39,612 nt of DNA from Nocardioidaceae bacterium (GCA_030447585.1 JAUJOO010000003.1:36587-76198); one strand, 5' to 3'; positions 1 through 8,718 are shown, counted from the stretch's first letter. Translations and numbers: made by a program. Notes: a model not told the origin generated them from the sequence alone.

Positions 1-182
1 CCCCAGACGCCGTGGTCCTGACCCGCCTCCAGCGCCCACGCCAAGCACTGCTCGCGCACCTCACAGCGACGGCACACCTGCTTGGCCTCCTCGATCTGGA
101 GGATGGCCGGACCGGTGTTGCCGATCGGGAAGAACAGCTCCGGGTCTTCGTCGAGACACGCGGAACGGTGGCGCCAGTCCAC
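1..182 (-). CDS. whiB1: WhiB-family iron-sulfur regulator, WhiB1 type (3' end outside window)
   Basis: Redox/NO-sensing transcription factor that binds a [4Fe-4S] cluster and, in characterised WhiB1 proteins, partners the primary sigma factor. Sixty codons are visible, starting at a GTG (MDWRHRSACLDEDPELFFP) with GGAG about nine bases upstream. The four cluster cysteines are at residues 9, 37, 40 and 46, the same spacing as in mycobacterial WhiB1, and the start of the GVWG turn is seen at residues 58-60 before the window ends. The C-terminal basic DNA-binding tail is cut off. A perfect palindrome lies 74 bases upstream of the start and may be its operator. Family assignment is firm; the WhiB1 subtype rests on close similarity from residue 1 to 60. 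Confidence 0.93.
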   Translation of the reverse strand, partial: MDWRHRSACLDEDPELFFPIGNTGPAILQIEEAKQVCRRCEVREQCLAWALEAGQDHGVW

Positions 183-255
183 GGCGTGCAACTCCTGTTC
201 GATAGCAGCGGTGACGCTGCCGCGTCTTCCCCTAGGATACGTCGGATCCCAAGGG

Positions 256-275
256 TTAGTGAAGGATTTCACTAA
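256..275. promoter_or_regulatory. CRP-like palindrome upstream of whiB1
   Basis: TTAGTGAAGGATTTCACTAA is a perfect inverted repeat with 8-base arms and a 4-base centre. Its core AGTGA-N6-TCACT matches the CRP/GlxR site layout (TGTGA-N6-TCACA) with one change in each half. It sits 74 bases upstream of the whiB1 start codon. In M. tuberculosis whiB1 is a known CRP target, which supports the reading; binding here is inferred. Confidence 0.55.
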
Positions 276-420
276 GGTCTTGGTCGATGGTTGCAAGAGA
301 TCGTCGCCGACACAAGGGCTGAGTCCTGCCAGTTTGCTCACAGCCAGCCCTCTCCGGGGCTGCTGAGCGGGTATTGGCGCCGAACGGGCGTCGTGGAGCG
401 CGCAGGAACCGGTCATTAGG

Positions 421-825
421 GTGGTCGGGGTGGGCGAGCAGGCGGCGGCGCGACGGATCAACCTTGCTGCGCTGCTGGTGGCCGGTCAGGCTCTGCTTCT
501 GATCACCTTGGCTGTCGTCGAGTTGGTCAGCCTCAACCGCGACCGCCCCAGCGTCGCCGTGACGACCGCGACCTTCTACCTCATGTTCGGTGCCGGCCTC
601 GCGTACGCCGCCTGGGGTCTCGCTCGTCACCGCACCTGGAGCCGAGCCCCGGTCGTACTGGCGGAGCTGATCTCGATCGGCGTCGGCTGGAGCTTTCGGG
701 GCGGTGCCACCACCTGGGTAAGTGTGGCGCTCATCACGTGGGCGTTGGCCGTCTTGGTGATCGTCTTCTCCCCGTCCACCACTGCGGCCCTGTACGGGGA
801 GCCGGGTGGCGGGCGGAACGTATGA
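421..825 (+). CDS. small integral membrane protein, function unknown
   Basis: A 134-residue protein with about four hydrophobic segments (near residues 14-36, 45-67, 75-92 and 97-118), a basic loop after the second segment and a polar C-terminus. I do not recognise a catalytic motif. The start is uncertain: GTG at 421, or GTG at 430 which has AGGG eight bases upstream. It is transcribed divergently from whiB1 and converges on sodN. Codon use looks like that of the neighbouring genes, so it is probably a genuine gene. Likely a conserved actinobacterial membrane protein of unassigned role. Confidence 0.7.
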   Translation: MVGVGEQAAARRINLAALLVAGQALLLITLAVVELVSLNRDRPSVAVTTATFYLMFGAGLAYAAWGLARHRTWSRAPVVLAELISIGVGWSFRGGATTWVSVALITWALAVLVIVFSPSTTAALYGEPGGGRNV

Positions 826-842
826 CGTCGGGGCGGCGTGGG

Positions 843-1244
843 TCAGGCCTGCTTCGTCTCGGCGAAGATGACCGCGATCTCGTCGATCTTGGAGAGCAGC
901 TGCTCAGCCAGGGCGGCGTCCATGCTGCCCTTTGCACCTGATGCCCCGGCAAGCTTCGTCGCCTCGTTGAACAGGTTGTGAAGCTGCGGGTACTTCTCGA
1001 AGTGCGGCGGCTTGAAGTAGTCGGTCCACAACACCCACAGGTGCTGTTTCACGAGCTCAGCCCGCTGCTCTTTGATCAAAACGGCCCGAGTCCGGAAGTC
1101 AGGGTCGTCGTTGCCGGACACCTTGGCGATGATGCCCTTGATCGACTCGGCCTCGATGCGGGCCTGCGCAGGGTCATAGACCCCGCACGGGAGGTCGCAG
1201 TGGCTTGACACGTGGATGGTCCGAGCGACGAATCGACGCAGCAT
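843..1244 (-). CDS. sodN: nickel superoxide dismutase
   Basis: Cytoplasmic NiSOD, which converts superoxide to oxygen and hydrogen peroxide. It is 133 residues long. A 14-residue propeptide (MLRRFVARTIHVSS) precedes the nickel hook HCDLPCGVYDP. After cleavage the metal ligands would be the amino group and side chain of His1, Cys2 and Cys6, exactly as in the Streptomyces enzyme. The rest is the four-helix bundle of the family, with the conserved segment LWVLWTDYFKPPHFEKYP. The ATG at 1242-1244 is chosen because it gives the normal propeptide and has an AGAGAGGA ribosome site. The maturation peptidase gene sodX is divergent from it, the usual arrangement. Expression is expected to be nickel dependent. 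Confidence 0.97.
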   Translation of the reverse strand: MLRRFVARTIHVSSHCDLPCGVYDPAQARIEAESIKGIIAKVSGNDDPDFRTRAVLIKEQRAELVKQHLWVLWTDYFKPPHFEKYPQLHNLFNEATKLAGASGAKGSMDAALAEQLLSKIDEIAVIFAETKQA

Positions 1245-1265
1245 GGCTGGTCCTCTCTGTAGAAC

Positions 1266-1277
1266 ACTGTGCACAGT
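1266..1277. promoter_or_regulatory. palindrome in the sodN-sodX intergenic region
   Basis: ACTGTGCACAGT is a perfect 12-base palindrome 21 bases upstream of the sodN start codon. On the sodN strand it lies between GTGACA and TACAGA, which could be weak -35 and -10 elements 16 bases apart. The position suits a repressor operator. It does not look like the Nur box described in Streptomyces, so the binding protein is unknown. Confidence 0.4.
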
Positions 1278-1338
1278 TGTCACCCTAGCCGTGGGCGGCG
1301 AGGGGCCACCGGCGAGGTTCGAGCGAGGTGCGGCCGAC

Positions 1339-1650
1339 GTGATCATCCCCCGGTACGGGCTGGCGGTCGTCCACGGCGCCTCCATGGAGCCGACGCTCGT
1401 CGAAGGCGACATCCTCCTCGTCCAGTACGGCGCCCGGCCCCGGGTCGGCCAGCTGCTTGTGGTTCGCCTTCCGGGTCGGCCGGTGGCTGTCAAGCGGGCG
1501 ACCCGACGGGAGCCGGACGGCTGGTGGGTCGAACGTGACAACCAGGTTGCCGGCGTGGACTCCTGGCTGTTCGGAGTGGTGCCCGACCGAGACGTGGTCG
1601 CCGTCGTTTGTCGACGGATGTGGCCACTGCGACGGGGCGGACGTCGTTAG
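1339..1650 (+). CDS. sodX: SodX, S26-type peptidase for NiSOD maturation
   Basis: Signal-peptidase-like serine protease that removes the NiSOD propeptide. With the GTG at 1339 (GCGAGG ten bases upstream) the product is 103 residues. It shows the S26 motif HGASMEPTL with nucleophile Ser15 and the general-base lysine Lys52 in PVAVKR, followed by GWWVERDN, the usual box D region. No membrane anchor is seen, as expected for SodX acting in the cytoplasm. The open frame runs further upstream to 1216, but that part would overlap sodN and has no family similarity. It is divergent from sodN, and the following oxidoreductase may be cotranscribed, being only six bases away. Confidence 0.9.
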   Translation: MIIPRYGLAVVHGASMEPTLVEGDILLVQYGARPRVGQLLVVRLPGRPVAVKRATRREPDGWWVERDNQVAGVDSWLFGVVPDRDVVAVVCRRMWPLRRGGRR

Positions 1651-1656
1651 GCTTGC

Positions 1657-2625
1657 GTGGTGTTCGCTGTGTACGCGGAGTCCCTGCACCCTGACCAGCC
1701 CCTCGAAGGTCTACGAATGGGGGAGTGCTCAGATCCCGTCACAGCCGACGGCTGGACGACGGTCGAGGTGAGGGCAGCGTCACTCAACCACCACGACCTG
1801 TGGTCACTGCGCGGTGTCGGCCTTCGCGAGGACCGGTTGCCGATGATCCTCGGCTGCGACGCGGCTGGGGTCGACGAGGACGGCAATGACGTCGTCGTCC
1901 ACGCCGTCATCACTGACCCGTCCTGGCGCGGGGACGAGACCCTTGACCCGAAGCGGTCACTCCTGTCCGAGCGCTACCAAGGGACCCTGGCGGAGCGCGT
2001 GGCGGTGCCTCGCCGAAACGTCGTGGAGAAACCCGCCTCGTTGAGTTTCGAGGAGGCGGCCTGCCTCCCGACTGCGTGGTTGACGGCATACCGGATGCTT
2101 TTCACGCAGAGCGGTCTGAAGCCTGGCGACAGCGTCTTGGTCCAGGGTGCCGGCGGGGGCGTGTCCACCGCCCTCATCGCGCTCGCGAGCGCGGCGGGGC
2201 TCCGGTCGTACGTCACCAGCCGTGACGAGACGAGGCGGACCCGGGCGGTCGAGCTTGGTGCACATGCGGTCTTTGAGCCTGGTGCACGACTGCCCGTCCG
2301 GGTGGATGCGGTGATGGAGACTGTGGGCGCCGCAACCTGGAAGCACTCGATCACGTCACTGCGACCCGGCGGGACACTCGTCATCTCGGGTACGACGTCG
2401 GGAGCTGAGCCACCGAGTGCGGAGCTCACCCGCATCTTCTTCCTCCAGCTACGTGTCCAGGGCTCGACGATGGGGACCCGAGACGAGCTCCGCGGACTTG
2501 TCGACCTCCTCGACGTGAGCGGGGTGCGACCGCTCATCGACCGGGTGCTGCCGCTGGACCGAGCGCGCGACGGCTTTGAAGCCTTGCTGGCAGGCGACGT
2601 TTTGGAAGGCGTCCTCGTCCCCTGA
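1657..2625 (+). CDS. MDR-family zinc-independent quinone oxidoreductase-like protein
   Basis: NAD(P)H-dependent reductase or dehydrogenase of the medium-chain superfamily, 322 residues. The N-terminal GroES-like domain includes the segment ASLNHHDLW and GCDAAGVDEDG. The nucleotide-binding domain begins near residue 160 with VLVQGAGGGVSTALIALASA. The Cys/His zinc ligands of true alcohol dehydrogenases are missing, so a quinone-reductase-type reaction is likely; the substrate is unknown. Start is GTG at 1657 or the next codon, GTG at 1660; there is no clear ribosome site. It lies six bases after sodX. A degenerate second copy of part of this gene is found around 6120-6470. Confidence 0.88.
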   Translation: MVFAVYAESLHPDQPLEGLRMGECSDPVTADGWTTVEVRAASLNHHDLWSLRGVGLREDRLPMILGCDAAGVDEDGNDVVVHAVITDPSWRGDETLDPKRSLLSERYQGTLAERVAVPRRNVVEKPASLSFEEAACLPTAWLTAYRMLFTQSGLKPGDSVLVQGAGGGVSTALIALASAAGLRSYVTSRDETRRTRAVELGAHAVFEPGARLPVRVDAVMETVGAATWKHSITSLRPGGTLVISGTTSGAEPPSAELTRIFFLQLRVQGSTMGTRDELRGLVDLLDVSGVRPLIDRVLPLDRARDGFEALLAGDVLEGVLVP

Positions 2626-2724
2626 CATCCCCGCGTTTGCTGACTGCGGTGACCGACCGGTTAAGCGCGCCTGGCAGGTCCGTGACGTCCAACGAGTCGC
2701 AAGTGTGCTCCTTGAAGTGAGCGC

Positions 2725-3003
2725 ATGGTGTGCCAGCGGCCTAGCACGACGCGCCTTATTGCCCTGGGGGCGTTCATGGTTGGGCTGTATGCGGCCTTGA
2801 AGTTGTCTCTCGCGCTGGTGTACCGCGGCTGGTACGACCCGGTCACGGATCCGTCAGACGCAGAGTGTGACGATTGCCCGCTCGTCGTCGTGCTCGACGG
2901 TATCGGCTACTTCCTCGGAAGCCTTCTCGCCTGCTTGGTCATCGCCGTTCTGGTTTGGTTCGCTCTTCGACGCTCTGGGTGGCTAAGAAGCTCGGCGAGA
3001 TGA
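2725..3003 (+). CDS. small two-span membrane protein, function unknown
   Basis: A 92-residue protein with hydrophobic segments near residues 11-33 and 54-80. Between them is a polar loop holding CDDC, two cysteines that could form a disulfide or bind metal on the outer face. The C-terminus is basic. GAAGTGAG upstream of the ATG could serve as a weak ribosome site. No family is recognised. It is the last apparently intact gene before the decayed IS110-bounded island. Confidence 0.55.
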   Translation: MVCQRPSTTRLIALGAFMVGLYAALKLSLALVYRGWYDPVTDPSDAECDDCPLVVVLDGIGYFLGSLLACLVIAVLVWFALRRSGWLRSSAR

Positions 3004-3100
3004 GACCCGCACATGGCACCGGGCTTACCTGCCCGCGGCAGTTGAGTGCGTTCTGCGCGAAGGCCCGGCCAACGGACCGGATCGGAGACCGAGTCGCTCC

Positions 3101-4408
3101 GGCTGCTAGACGATTCCCCTAGGGCCGGTGTCGGGGCCAGACCCCGGTCTAGGTGCTCGGCGGGGATGCTCTTCGCGGCTGCACATGACATTCTGGGTGT
3201 GGCTCTCTATCGGTTTGCGTGCCCGTCGGGTGCCGTGGTGGGGCGGCTCTAGAGGGGTGTGCCGGGTAGCAATGCCCGCCTCGCCGTCCTATCCTTCTGA
3301 AGAGACGTGAGTACGTGCACGGAGAAGGTGGAGAACATTGTCAGCCGAGCCTGGTGACGATCGAGGTCGTTGACTCCACGAGCAGGTGCTGATCGGTTCG
3401 GACAAAGCGGGCTACGCCGCGATGCGCCGTCACGTGGCCGCTTGGCCGAAGCGGACCTGGGCGGTCGAGGGCAGCAACGGCGCCGGTCGCCCGTTGGCGC
3501 AGCGGCTGCTGGCCGACGGCGAGCAGGTGGTCGACGTGCCAGCCAAGTGTTCCGACACCGGCCACAACCGCAAGAGCGACGCCCTCACTCGGTCGCGTGG
3601 TCGCGTTGGCTGCGGGTGCTGTCCTGCGACGTCGAGCTCGAGGCGTTGCGGCTGCTGGTCGACCGACGCGACGAGTCCACCAGACCGTCAACCGGCTGCA
3701 ACGGCTGCTGGCGGAGCTGACCCGGGAAAGGCCAAGCGGGACATCACCGGGAGCAGGCCAAGGCGATCTCGCCTCGGTGCGGCCCCGGGACCTGGCCGGG
3801 AAGACTCGCCGCCGGCTCGCGGCCGAACAGCTCGCCGAGCTGGTGGCGGTCGAGAAGAAGATCAAGGCCCTCACGCCGATGAAGGCGATGGTCCCCGCCC
3901 GGGGCTCGATCTGATGGACCCTGCCCGGCAGCAGCTGATCGTCGCCGCCAGGACCTCGCCGACGTCGGCGACATCGCGTCGCCGACCGGAACCGGTTCGC
4001 GTCCTGCGTCCTTGCACCAGATGACACCGGTTGTCGCGGGCGGGGAACCGAGGAGGAACCACATGCTTCGCCCGCGGCCACCCAGGCTCGACTCGACACC
4101 GAGGGCCGGGCCTACTACCGACGCAAACTCGCCGAAGGCAAAACCCGCATGGAGGCCATCCGATGCCTCAAGCGACGGATCTCCGACGCCGTCTACCGCC
4201 AACTCCTTGCCGACGCCCGCACCGCCGAGGGCCATCCAGACGGGTCCGGCAGGGCACTGCGCGTCTCAACAATCCACAACCCCCACACATCGACACTTCG
4301 GATGCCACTTTGCACCCGCGAACCCGACGCTACAACTGTCCACACCCACCAGGAAACATCCCCGACGCTCAGCCGACGGGTTGACACAGAGGGGAGCCGA
4401 TATGACGC
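3101..4408 (+). mobile_element. IS110-family element, degenerate copy A
   Basis: The ends were set by alignment to copy B (8491-9914). Both begin at ggctRctagacgattcc and both end in a shared right end, with gacacagaggggagccg at its left and tatgacgc at the very edge. About 220 bases of 5' non-coding sequence, a broken transposase and about 180 bases of 3' non-coding sequence are present. As expected for IS110, no terminal inverted repeats are seen. Copy A is shorter than B because of internal deletions and cannot encode an active transposase. Confidence 0.8.
3319..4230 (+). pseudogene. IS110-family transposase remnant (copy A)
   Basis: Pieces of a DEDD transposase are readable in different frames: TIEVVDS, then GSDKAGYAAMRRHVAAWPKR and WAVEGSNGAGRPLAQRLLADG, the coiled region AAEQLAELVAVEKKIKAL, and near the C-terminus the serine-bearing LSRAGNR. 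The start codon is changed (acggagaag where copy B has atggagaag). The segment with the first catalytic Asp (GVDPHK in copy B) is deleted. Several frameshifts and deletions follow. It retains the C-terminal serine motif that copy B has lost. Confidence 0.8.
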
Positions 4409-4920
4409 AGGTACCGTGAGTTGACAGCGTCTTGTCTCGGGTCAGGGGAAGTCGCAAGTTTCCCTCTCTGCAACGGTCTCTTCTCTCAGAGCAACGATGG
4501 TGCCCGTTGTCTTACCGCCTCGCTAGCAGGCCTGCGGCAAGCGATCTTGTAGCGGCGACCAGCTCGTCCGCTGAGTGAGGGTGGCCCATAGACGTTGTCG
4601 TGCCCAGGTGGTCCGCACGGGAGTCTCGGCGGACTGATTGACAACCGTGCAGTTGGAGGCCACTGCGCCCTTCTCATTGATCAGCCATCGTCCAGCGGCG
4701 GCCGTGTGTGCACACAGCAGAACGACGAAACAGGACCCAGCACGCAGTCGGCGCTGGTCCTGCGGACACCGCCCCAGCAGGAACACTGTCGACCACGGCA
4801 GTTGTCACCCTGAGCCTGCTCCTGCAGGCCGCCAGCCGCCCGAAGGGATCGCAGGAGGACGCCGAGGGCTGCTTCTCCCGGGAGGAGTCGGGCACTCCTA
4901 GCGGGTGCCCGGTCTGTGCG
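4409..4920. other. gene-free stretch inside the decayed island
   Basis: No convincing gene is seen on either strand. A short reverse-strand stretch around 4520-4610 reads like the tail of a protein (SADELVAATRSLAAGLLARR, then stop) but has no recognisable family and no start. It is probably another decayed gene. Confidence 0.4.
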
Positions 4921-5247
4921 TTAAAGGTGAATCGCGTTGGGCTTGGTCCCACGCGGCTTCGACTCGGTCAAGGTCACGATAAGAGCATCCAGTCGACCGA
5001 GATACCATTGATGCGCAGCCAGGCGCCCCATCGACCCACGGTCCCCAGTCTGGTCACCCGGACCCGGCTCGGCAACCTCCCGTGCGAGCGCGAAGGCGTG
5101 TCGAGCGGTGGCCGGTAATACACACGATGTAGTCGGAGACTGCGGTGTGTTCACCGCGGCCCGGCTGCCGCCGAGCATAACGGCGACGACTCCGGCGACG
5201 CCGCCCAGGTGTGCAGCTACGTCAACCAGCCACGCCTCGTCAGTCAC
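4921..5247 (-). pseudogene. nucleotidyltransferase-domain protein remnant
   Basis: From a GTG at 5247, with GGTGGGG just upstream, the reading VTDEAWLVDVAAHLGGVAGV leads into VVAVMLGGSRA. This is the GGSRARG active-site strand of the MNT/NTP_transf_2 superfamily (aminoglycoside adenylyltransferase-like folds). Directly after it the expected G-x-x-x-x-x-SDxD metal-binding segment is lost to a frameshift. Further on, FALAREVAEPGPGDQTGDRG and WYLGRLDAL resemble the later part of such proteins (normally a gAW...VDwLyR region), again shifted. It appears inactive because the catalytic aspartates are missing. Confidence 0.6.
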
Positions 5248-5492
5248 ATCCCCACCCTGCCAGTACGGACCCATCCACTTATGTGGAGACGGCGGTTGAG
5301 CAGTCCGGATGATCCGTACTAGGCGACTCAAAGGTGACTGGTGTCGAGCGTGACGATTCGGCGATTGTGGAAGTAGTCGTCCTCTTGAAGAACCGTGATG
5401 CCCCCGCTGGTGAACGGAACGCAGCGTACGCGCTTCGATCGGTAAGCGATCCATGCTCCGACCACCCAATTCGCCGAACCCCCGTGTGTCGA

Positions 5493-5905
5493 TCAGTGGT
5501 GCGCGGACGGGCGGGACAGGATCACCTGCATCGCTTCATAGACGCGGTTTGCAGCTTCGTTTCTGCGCCCGATACCCTCGTCGTGGTTGAGGCGACCTGT
5601 CGTCGGCGGCGGAATGAACCGCTCGTCCAACCAGGATTGGTGGTCGTCCGCCGGCGACCCCGGACTTCTCGCGCAGGCCAAGCATGAAGGTCGGTTTCGC
5701 ACCCAGCGCTGCTGTGCGATAGTGGCAGTTTGGTGCGCTGCCAAGTCCGAACTGAACAGTTCCACTTCTGCGCCGAGTGGCACGAGCCCAGTCGCCTGCA
5801 CCCTGTTGACTCACCAGCCCCCTGACCTTGTCTTCCAGGTGATGGGTCGCCTCCGGGTGAGTCACGACGTAGAGGAACCCGTAGTGCTTGCATCGCTCGG
5901 ATTCT
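5493..5905 (-). pseudogene. remnant of an unrecognised gene
   Basis: Coding-like text is spread over two reverse frames: CKHYGFLYVVTHPEATHHLE and DKVRGLV, then VPLGAEVELFSSDLAAHQTA and QRWVRNRPS, then SPADDHQSWLDERFIPPP, ending in NEAANRVYEAMQVILSRPS. Joining the frames needs at least two frameshifts. The pieces look like one soluble protein of about 130 residues, but I cannot name a family. No ribosome site or start is clear. Confidence 0.35.
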
Positions 5906-6119
5906 AAGTCCCCGTGGGCACACGCATTGTTCGCTCATCGGCATGGGAGGCGCGTTCTTCGCGGCGGAAGGTCTGATGGGACGGTGCCGAGCACGTCCCG
6001 TCGTGTGCCCATGCCAGGGTGTCGTGTTTACCGACCAAGAGGACGCTGCGCAAGCCAAGTCCGTTCACGGCGTACACCCGCCGCGGCGTGCCGGCCTATT
6101 GAACACGCGCCCGCGATGC

Positions 6120-6470
6120 GCTCGCGCAACAGATCCGCGTGTCCGCAGTGCCGCGATGATCCTCGGCACGCGACGCGGCTGGGGTCGACGAGGACGGCAG
6201 ATAGACGTCGTCGCCACCTCGGCACGCCGTCATCTACTGACCCGTCCTGGCGACGACTTGTAGAGACGAGGCCCTCGATGACCCGACGTGTGCTCGACGC
6301 CGGCGGTCGCACGAGCCCTAGCAACGTCCGAGCGCTACCACTGCCCGGAGTCGAGGCCATCACACTTCACGAAGGTCCTGGTCGGTCCCAAGCGCGTGCC
6401 TTCGCCGAGGCTCTCGCGGGGATCACCGTCGTCGGGTCGAAGATCGTTGTGGAGAACCTTCAGGCTCGGC
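6120..6470 (+). pseudogene. degenerate second copy of an MDR oxidoreductase segment
   Basis: This stretch aligns base by base with part of the oxidoreductase gene around 1820-2040. Shared blocks include atgatcctcggc, gcgacgcggctggggtcgac immediately followed by gaggacggca, ctgacccgtcctggcg and gtccgagcgctacca. The alignment is interrupted by many small insertions and deletions, and no frame stays open in the homologous sense. It is in the same orientation as the intact gene. The outer limits are approximate because similarity fades on both sides. Confidence 0.6.
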
Positions 6471-6699
6471 CTCGGGGTCACCTGCTTGTTCCGACACCGA
6501 CGTATAGCAAGCTTTTGCGACGATTCGCCACCGCGGACGTCCGCGCCTTCCGTCCGCTCCCTGATCGTGCGTGGCATGGCCACGTCATTGTGTGCGGCTT
6601 TGGCGACGGTCTCATCGGGTTCGAGCAGGCAGCGGCGACCAAGCGCAGTCTGGGACTCGGCGCAGCGAGGTCAGTGTGGCCATCTTCGGGACGCAGTAG

Positions 6700-7581
6700 C
6701 CGGTCTGCTGACGGCGAGCCCGAACGCGCCGGCGACGTAGGCGGTGTCTGGACGCCGTGGCGGTCGAGGTTGCCGCGCGCGGTCGGTGCTGGCGGGTCCG
6801 GGGTCTGCGTGCCGGGCGAGAATCTGCGCATCACGTAGCGGACGCCGGCGTCGATGGCGTTGGTGATCGCGCCGGCGGGTGCGGGCTGACATGCCGCGGA
6901 ATGCCCGCGGCCTTACGATGCGCACATGCGGTAGACGTCGCGCCGGTCGATCGGTTTGCCGAGTTCGGCCGGAGGATGAGGGCCCTTCGGACCTGCCGCG
7001 GCGGCCTCGAGGACACGGAGCACCGGCACCGTCAGTGGCATGGTGGCCGGCTTGCTGCCCTTGCCGACCAGGTGCAGGACGCGGTGCCCGCGCAGCGTCT
7101 CGGCGTGTCCTCGATCCGAACCCCGGCGGCTTGAGGCACGGAGCAAGCGTTGATCCCGAGCAGGGTATACCAGGGCGCCGTGGTGGACGGTGAGGGTCTG
7201 GGCGATCACGGATCAGCTCGAGCCGGTCTAACCCCTGAGTGCGGGTCTCATCAGCGTGGATCTTCGGCAGCCGGGCGTAGACGGCGGGGTCGGCGTTGAT
7301 GAGCCAGCCCGTCGATGTGCGCGAACCGGAAGGACCGCGAACACCGTGCAGCATGGTGGTGACCGAGGAGTCCCGCAACCCGCTGTCGTGCAGATGGCGC
7401 ATGTAAAGTCGTACGCGCTGGATCCCGGCAGGGGTCCAGGGCGTTGGTCTGACACCAGGTGAACCAGCGGCGCGGCTGGTAGGCGTACAGGGCTGGCCGG
7501 TGTACCGGGCCAGATAGGACACCGCCGCAAGCTGCGCGGGTGTCATCGCTGCTGGAACGGCAACAGAGTGGTGGTCGACAT
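6700..7581 (-). pseudogene. tyrosine recombinase/integrase remnant
   Basis: Reading the minus strand across frames gives MSTTTLLPFQQR, MTPAQLAAVSYLARYTGQ, LYMRHLHDSGLRDSSVTTML, INADPAVYARLPKIHADETR, TQGLDRLELIR, AETLRGHRVLHLVGKGSKPA and TMPLTVPVLRVLEAAAAG, then RRDVYRM, AGIPRHVSPH, DAGVPLRDAQILARHADP and RARGNLDRHG. This is the layout of an XerC/D-like integrase: SAM-like N-domain, then a catalytic domain with K-G-x-K-P-x-x-x-P and the HxLRH and late H positions. At least five frameshifts separate the blocks, so it is inactive. It probably belonged to the element that built the island. Confidence 0.7.
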
Positions 7582-7947
7582 CTCCGTCGATCTGGGGACG
7601 AGCCCCGCCGCGGATGCGCACACGCGGTGAGGCACCTGATCCGACGCTAACCGCGCTGCGCGGCGAGCGTCCTGCGTCGCTTCCTCCAGCGATGGCGGAA
7701 AGACGCGCCTGTTGGCGTTGAGCCGAACGCGGCATGTGCGCGTCGCGACGGCTACGTGGCAGTATCCCGGATGCGTGGCGTCGGGTCGGCAGCCAGCGGC
7801 TACCGGCCACGGTTGAGGTGGTCGAGGAGTGGAGGACGGTTCTGGAGCGAGCGGCTGCATCGCGTCGTGTCCCCGGACCTGGCGGTGACGTTCGAGCGGG
7901 CTGGGTCGCTGGGGCGGTTCCCGCGTTAGCGAGACGCTACCGACGAG

Positions 7948-8371
7948 ATGAACCGTGACGAGCGGAAGATGGCTGCCCTGCAGTTCGGCGATGTGCGGTT
8001 CGTGACCGCGCCGTCGGTGAACGTCGACTGCCTGCGGTTCTAGGTGACCGGTGGGCGAGCGTCGCGCGGATACAACGACTTGTCGGGTGGTACGTCGACT
8101 TCCGCCACGGTTCCAGCTCGACGTACCACGGATAATTACCATGGACCTCGTCCTCGACGCGCTGGTGACGCCCGACGGCGAGTGGGAGTGGAAGGACGAG
8201 GCGTTTAAACGCGGGTTGGCGCTTATGCTCGACGCCCCTGGGAGGCGCCAATCCGGGCGGAGGCACATTAAGGCAGGACATCGCTCTGTTGAGCGTTCTC
8301 AGCGGGAGGGACGCCTGGTCGCGCCAGACGAGTGGGGGTCCGTAGACGTCCGCGACGCGTCCGCTGGGTAA
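7948..8371 (+). pseudogene. DUF402-domain protein remnant
   Basis: ATG at 7948 opens MNRDERKMAALQFGDVRFVT and stops after VDCLRF. In a second frame the gene continues as a DUF402 core: IITMDLVLDALVTPDGEWEW, KDEAFKRGLALMLDA, and a third block VERSQREGRLVAPDEWGSVD. In intact relatives these blocks form one domain with conserved acidic residues that bind metal (nucleotide phosphatase or RNase-like roles have been described for members). An internal stop and at least two frameshifts disable it here. Confidence 0.6.
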
Positions 8372-8490
8372 GCTCCAGAGCTCATCTGGTCTGCAACTCC
8401 GAGGAACAGGCAGGACGCCAGCCGCAAACTTGGTCCCTCCGCGGACGCTCCTCTCAGCGGAAGATTCGGTCACTTCACGCGCCCGGCAAG

Positions 8491-8718
8491 CGGCTACTAG
8501 ACGATTCCGTCATGACCGGCGTCAGGCCAGACTCGGTCCAGGCACTCGGCGGGACGCTCTCTTGCGGCTGCCCATCCAGCCTTGGGTGTGGCTCTCTATC
8601 GGTTTGCGTGTCCGCCGGGCGCCGTGTCGAGGCGTGGCTCAAGAGGGGACTGCCCAGCTCGTAGTAGCAATGCCCGCCTCGCGATCCCTGTTGGTCAACT
8701 ACGGAGGGCGAGTGCTCC
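8491..8718 (+). ncRNA. candidate IS110 bridge RNA region
   Basis: The non-coding stretch between the left end and the transposase ATG is about the size of the bridge-RNA region in IS110-group elements. A 28-base block (8583-8610) is identical in copy A (3194-3221), while the surrounding sequence and the transposase have drifted. GGCGGG near 8548 and CCCGCC near 8672 could pair to close a large structure. No RNA fold was computed, so this is a positional and conservation argument only. Confidence 0.35.

Noticed and set aside
5888-6838. A long open frame (316 codons) on the plus strand, with a stretch resembling a TrkA-type HVIVCGFG nucleotide-binding loop
   Set aside because: The first half reads as non-coding Arg/Pro-rich text, it overlaps the oxidoreductase remnant and the recombinase remnant in other frames, and the rest of the TrkA domain is not recognisable.
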